This document shows positions 63,178 to 64,000 of a stretch of DNA of 64,000 nucleotides, piece after piece. The notes beneath the pieces are model-generated. The model was not told where the DNA came from, made no database searches, and saw only the letters and a program-made list of their open reading frames with translations. Positions within the stretch are counted from its first letter, which is position 1. The number at the start of each line of letters is the position of its first letter. The stretch is from Nostocoides sp. (GTDB lineage: Bacteria; Actinomycetota; Actinomycetes; Actinomycetales; Dermatophilaceae). Both the position numbers and the translations under genes were made by a program. The DNA lies in contig JADJVJ010000001.1 in assembly GCA_016716625.1 (NCBI GenBank), forward strand, positions 372,001-436,000, written 5' to 3'.

Positions 63178-64000
63178 GCGGACACCTCGCTCAGGTGAGT
63201 CAGGATGACCTCGCCGAGTTCTGTCGTCGCGAACGGGACGCCGCGCACGGCGGTGTGCGAGCGCACGTCGACGAGGTAGCGCGCCCGCAGCAACAGCGCG
63301 AGCTGACCGAGGTTCATCTCGGGCAGAACCACCCGCTCGTATGCCGTGAGCACCCCACCGAGGTTGGCCGGCAGCGGCGCCAGGTGCCGCAGGTGGGCCC
63401 GAGCGACGTGGTGCCCGGCGGCCCGGACGGCGCGCACGGCGGCCGCGATCGGGCCGTAGGTCGAGCCCCAGCCGAGGAGAAGCACCTTGGCCGATCCGCT
63501 CGGGTCATCGACGACGATGTCGGGCACGGTGATCCCGTCGATCTTGGCCTGCCGCAGGCGAACCATGCGGTCGTGGTTGGCGGGGTCGTAGGAGATGTCG
63601 CCGGTGAGGTCGGCCTTCTCGATGCCACCGATGCGGTGTTCCAGGCCGGGGGTGCCGGGCAGCGCCCATGGTCGGGCGAGGGTGAGCGGGTCCCGGGCGT
63701 ACGGGTGGAAGGTGGGGGAGCCGTCGGGGGTCACCGCGTTGGGCTCGGTGGTGAACTCGACGGTGAGTTCGGGGAGGTCGGCGATCGCGGGGACGGACCA
63801 GGGCTCTGAGCCGTTGGCGAGGTAGCCGTCGGAGAGCACCAGAACCGGGGTGCGGTACGTGGTCGCGATCCGGACCGCGTCCAGGGCGGCGTCGAAACAG
63901 TCGGCAGGAGTCTGTGGGGCAATGACCGCGACCGGGCTCTCGCCGTTGCGGCCGTGCAGCGCCTGGAGCAGGTCGGCCTGTTCGGTCTTGGTCGGCAGAC
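63174..64000 (-). CDS. korA: 2-Oxoacid:ferredoxin oxidoreductase, alpha subunit (5' end missing)
   Basis: The C-terminal 275 or so residues of KorA, running off the right edge of the window. Seen: TKTEQADLLQALHGRNGESP and VLVLSDGYLANGSEPW (pyruvate:ferredoxin-oxidoreductase-type pyrimidine-binding domain), HPYARDPLTLARPW, ISYDPANHDRMVRLR, VLLLGWGSTYGPI and VLPEMNLGQLALLLRARYLVDV. Full KorA is about 600 residues, so more than half the gene lies outside. With KorB it forms the alpha2beta2 enzyme. Confidence 0.95.
   Translation of the reverse strand, partial: LPTKTEQADLLQALHGRNGESPVAVIAPQTPADCFDAALDAVRIATTYRTPVLVLSDGYLANGSEPWSVPAIADLPELTVEFTTEPNAVTPDGSPTFHPYARDPLTLARPWALPGTPGLEHRIGGIEKADLTGDISYDPANHDRMVRLRQAKIDGITVPDIVVDDPSGSAKVLLLGWGSTYGPIAAAVRAVRAAGHHVARAHLRHLAPLPANLGGVLTAYERVVLPEMNLGQLALLLRARYLVDVRSHTAVRGVPFATTELGEVILTHLSEVSA

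Larger units (their letters stand above)
287..63346. repeat. Dispersed octamer GTATGCCG / CGGCATAC, about 50 copies
   Basis: By eye, GTATGCC (then G in every case) starts at 288, 1544, 7542, 8615, 11165, 19312, 21087, 21999, 23756, 24040, 27065, 27149, 29591, 31948, 33157, 34501, 35789, 38008, 41300, 44067, 45626, 51198, 58187 and 63339. The reverse, GGCATAC (always preceded by C), starts at 1328, 2216, 6593, 10282, 11239, 14729, 15858, 18879, 21318, 23092, 25155, 27167, 27854, 28354, 30540, 31204, 33072, 34887, 37248, 38939, 39710, 44726, 48397, 50961, 55686, 57465 and 59213. One-base variants GTATGTCG and GTATGGCG are also common. The two strands are used about equally. Confidence 0.85.

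Noticed and set aside
287..63346. GTATGCCG as ordinary Tyr-Ala codon-pair bias
   Set aside because: Half of the copies are in the reverse orientation, where they require GCA-TAC (Ala-Tyr) with a rare Ala codon, and several are intergenic.
1..64000. tRNA, rRNA, riboswitch or replication-origin signals
   Set aside because: No T-loop/acceptor pairs, rRNA-like runs, DnaA-box clusters or known riboswitch cores were found on reading both strands.

Overview
The window is very GC-rich, densely coded DNA from an actinomycete. The evidence is GC-rich codon third positions, the actinobacterial hemA-hemC-hemD-hemB-hemL order behind rex, a bS22-type mini ribosomal protein, menaquinone (not ubiquinone) genes, and TANNNT -10 boxes placed 6-8 nt before start codons (leaderless mRNAs). 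A Micrococcales/Intrasporangiaceae-like host is my inference and was not tested. There are no rRNA or tRNA genes, no CRISPR, no phage genes and no classical insertion sequence. No stretch over 300 bases lacks a gene.

Layout. 1-12400: mixed metabolism: the end of nadC, an Lrp regulator divergent from a citrulline/arginine amidinotransferase-like hydrolase, a secreted beta-propeller protein, a methyltransferase plus Cys-rich protein pair, Ppx/GppA, a sugar isomerase-like protein, an ABC-2 exporter, proline dehydrogenase, proC, a GNAT enzyme and an AcuC-like deacetylase. 12500-16000: HTH protein, bS22, epimerase, PlsC-like acyltransferase, glutaredoxin-like protein. 16000-28300: rex, the heme genes, then the ResA/CcdA/ResB/CcsB cytochrome c maturation set. 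28300-40800: the menaquinone pathway (menA, menE, menB, menC, menD, menJ-like, menF, menG) on both strands, with a WXG100-like protein and an alpha/beta hydrolase inserted ahead of menD. 40900-57130: complex I, nuoA to nuoN. 57130-64000: a polyprenyl diphosphate synthase, small membrane proteins and transporters, and korB with part of korA.

The genes form a respiratory chromosome segment: heme, cytochrome c assembly, quinone head and tail, NADH dehydrogenase, and an NADH-sensing repressor (Rex). A perfect Rex operator overlaps the -35 of rex itself and a two-mismatch copy lies upstream of nuoA, so rex-hem and nuo are probably co-controlled by the NADH/NAD+ ratio.

Most unusual observations: (1) the octamer GTATGCCG / CGGCATAC occurs about 50 times on both strands in about equal numbers, roughly once per 1.3 kb, always in the full 8-base form and even at the cost of a rare Ala codon, a density like that of DNA-uptake sequences; (2) an 82-84 bp palindrome-ended repeat (MITE/REP-like) is present twice in opposite orientation; (3) nuoL and nuoN both carry apparent frameshifts; (4) NuoE has a long C-terminal extension ending in a sunset-like domain; (5) the WXG100-like/hydrolase pair is translationally coupled to menD.
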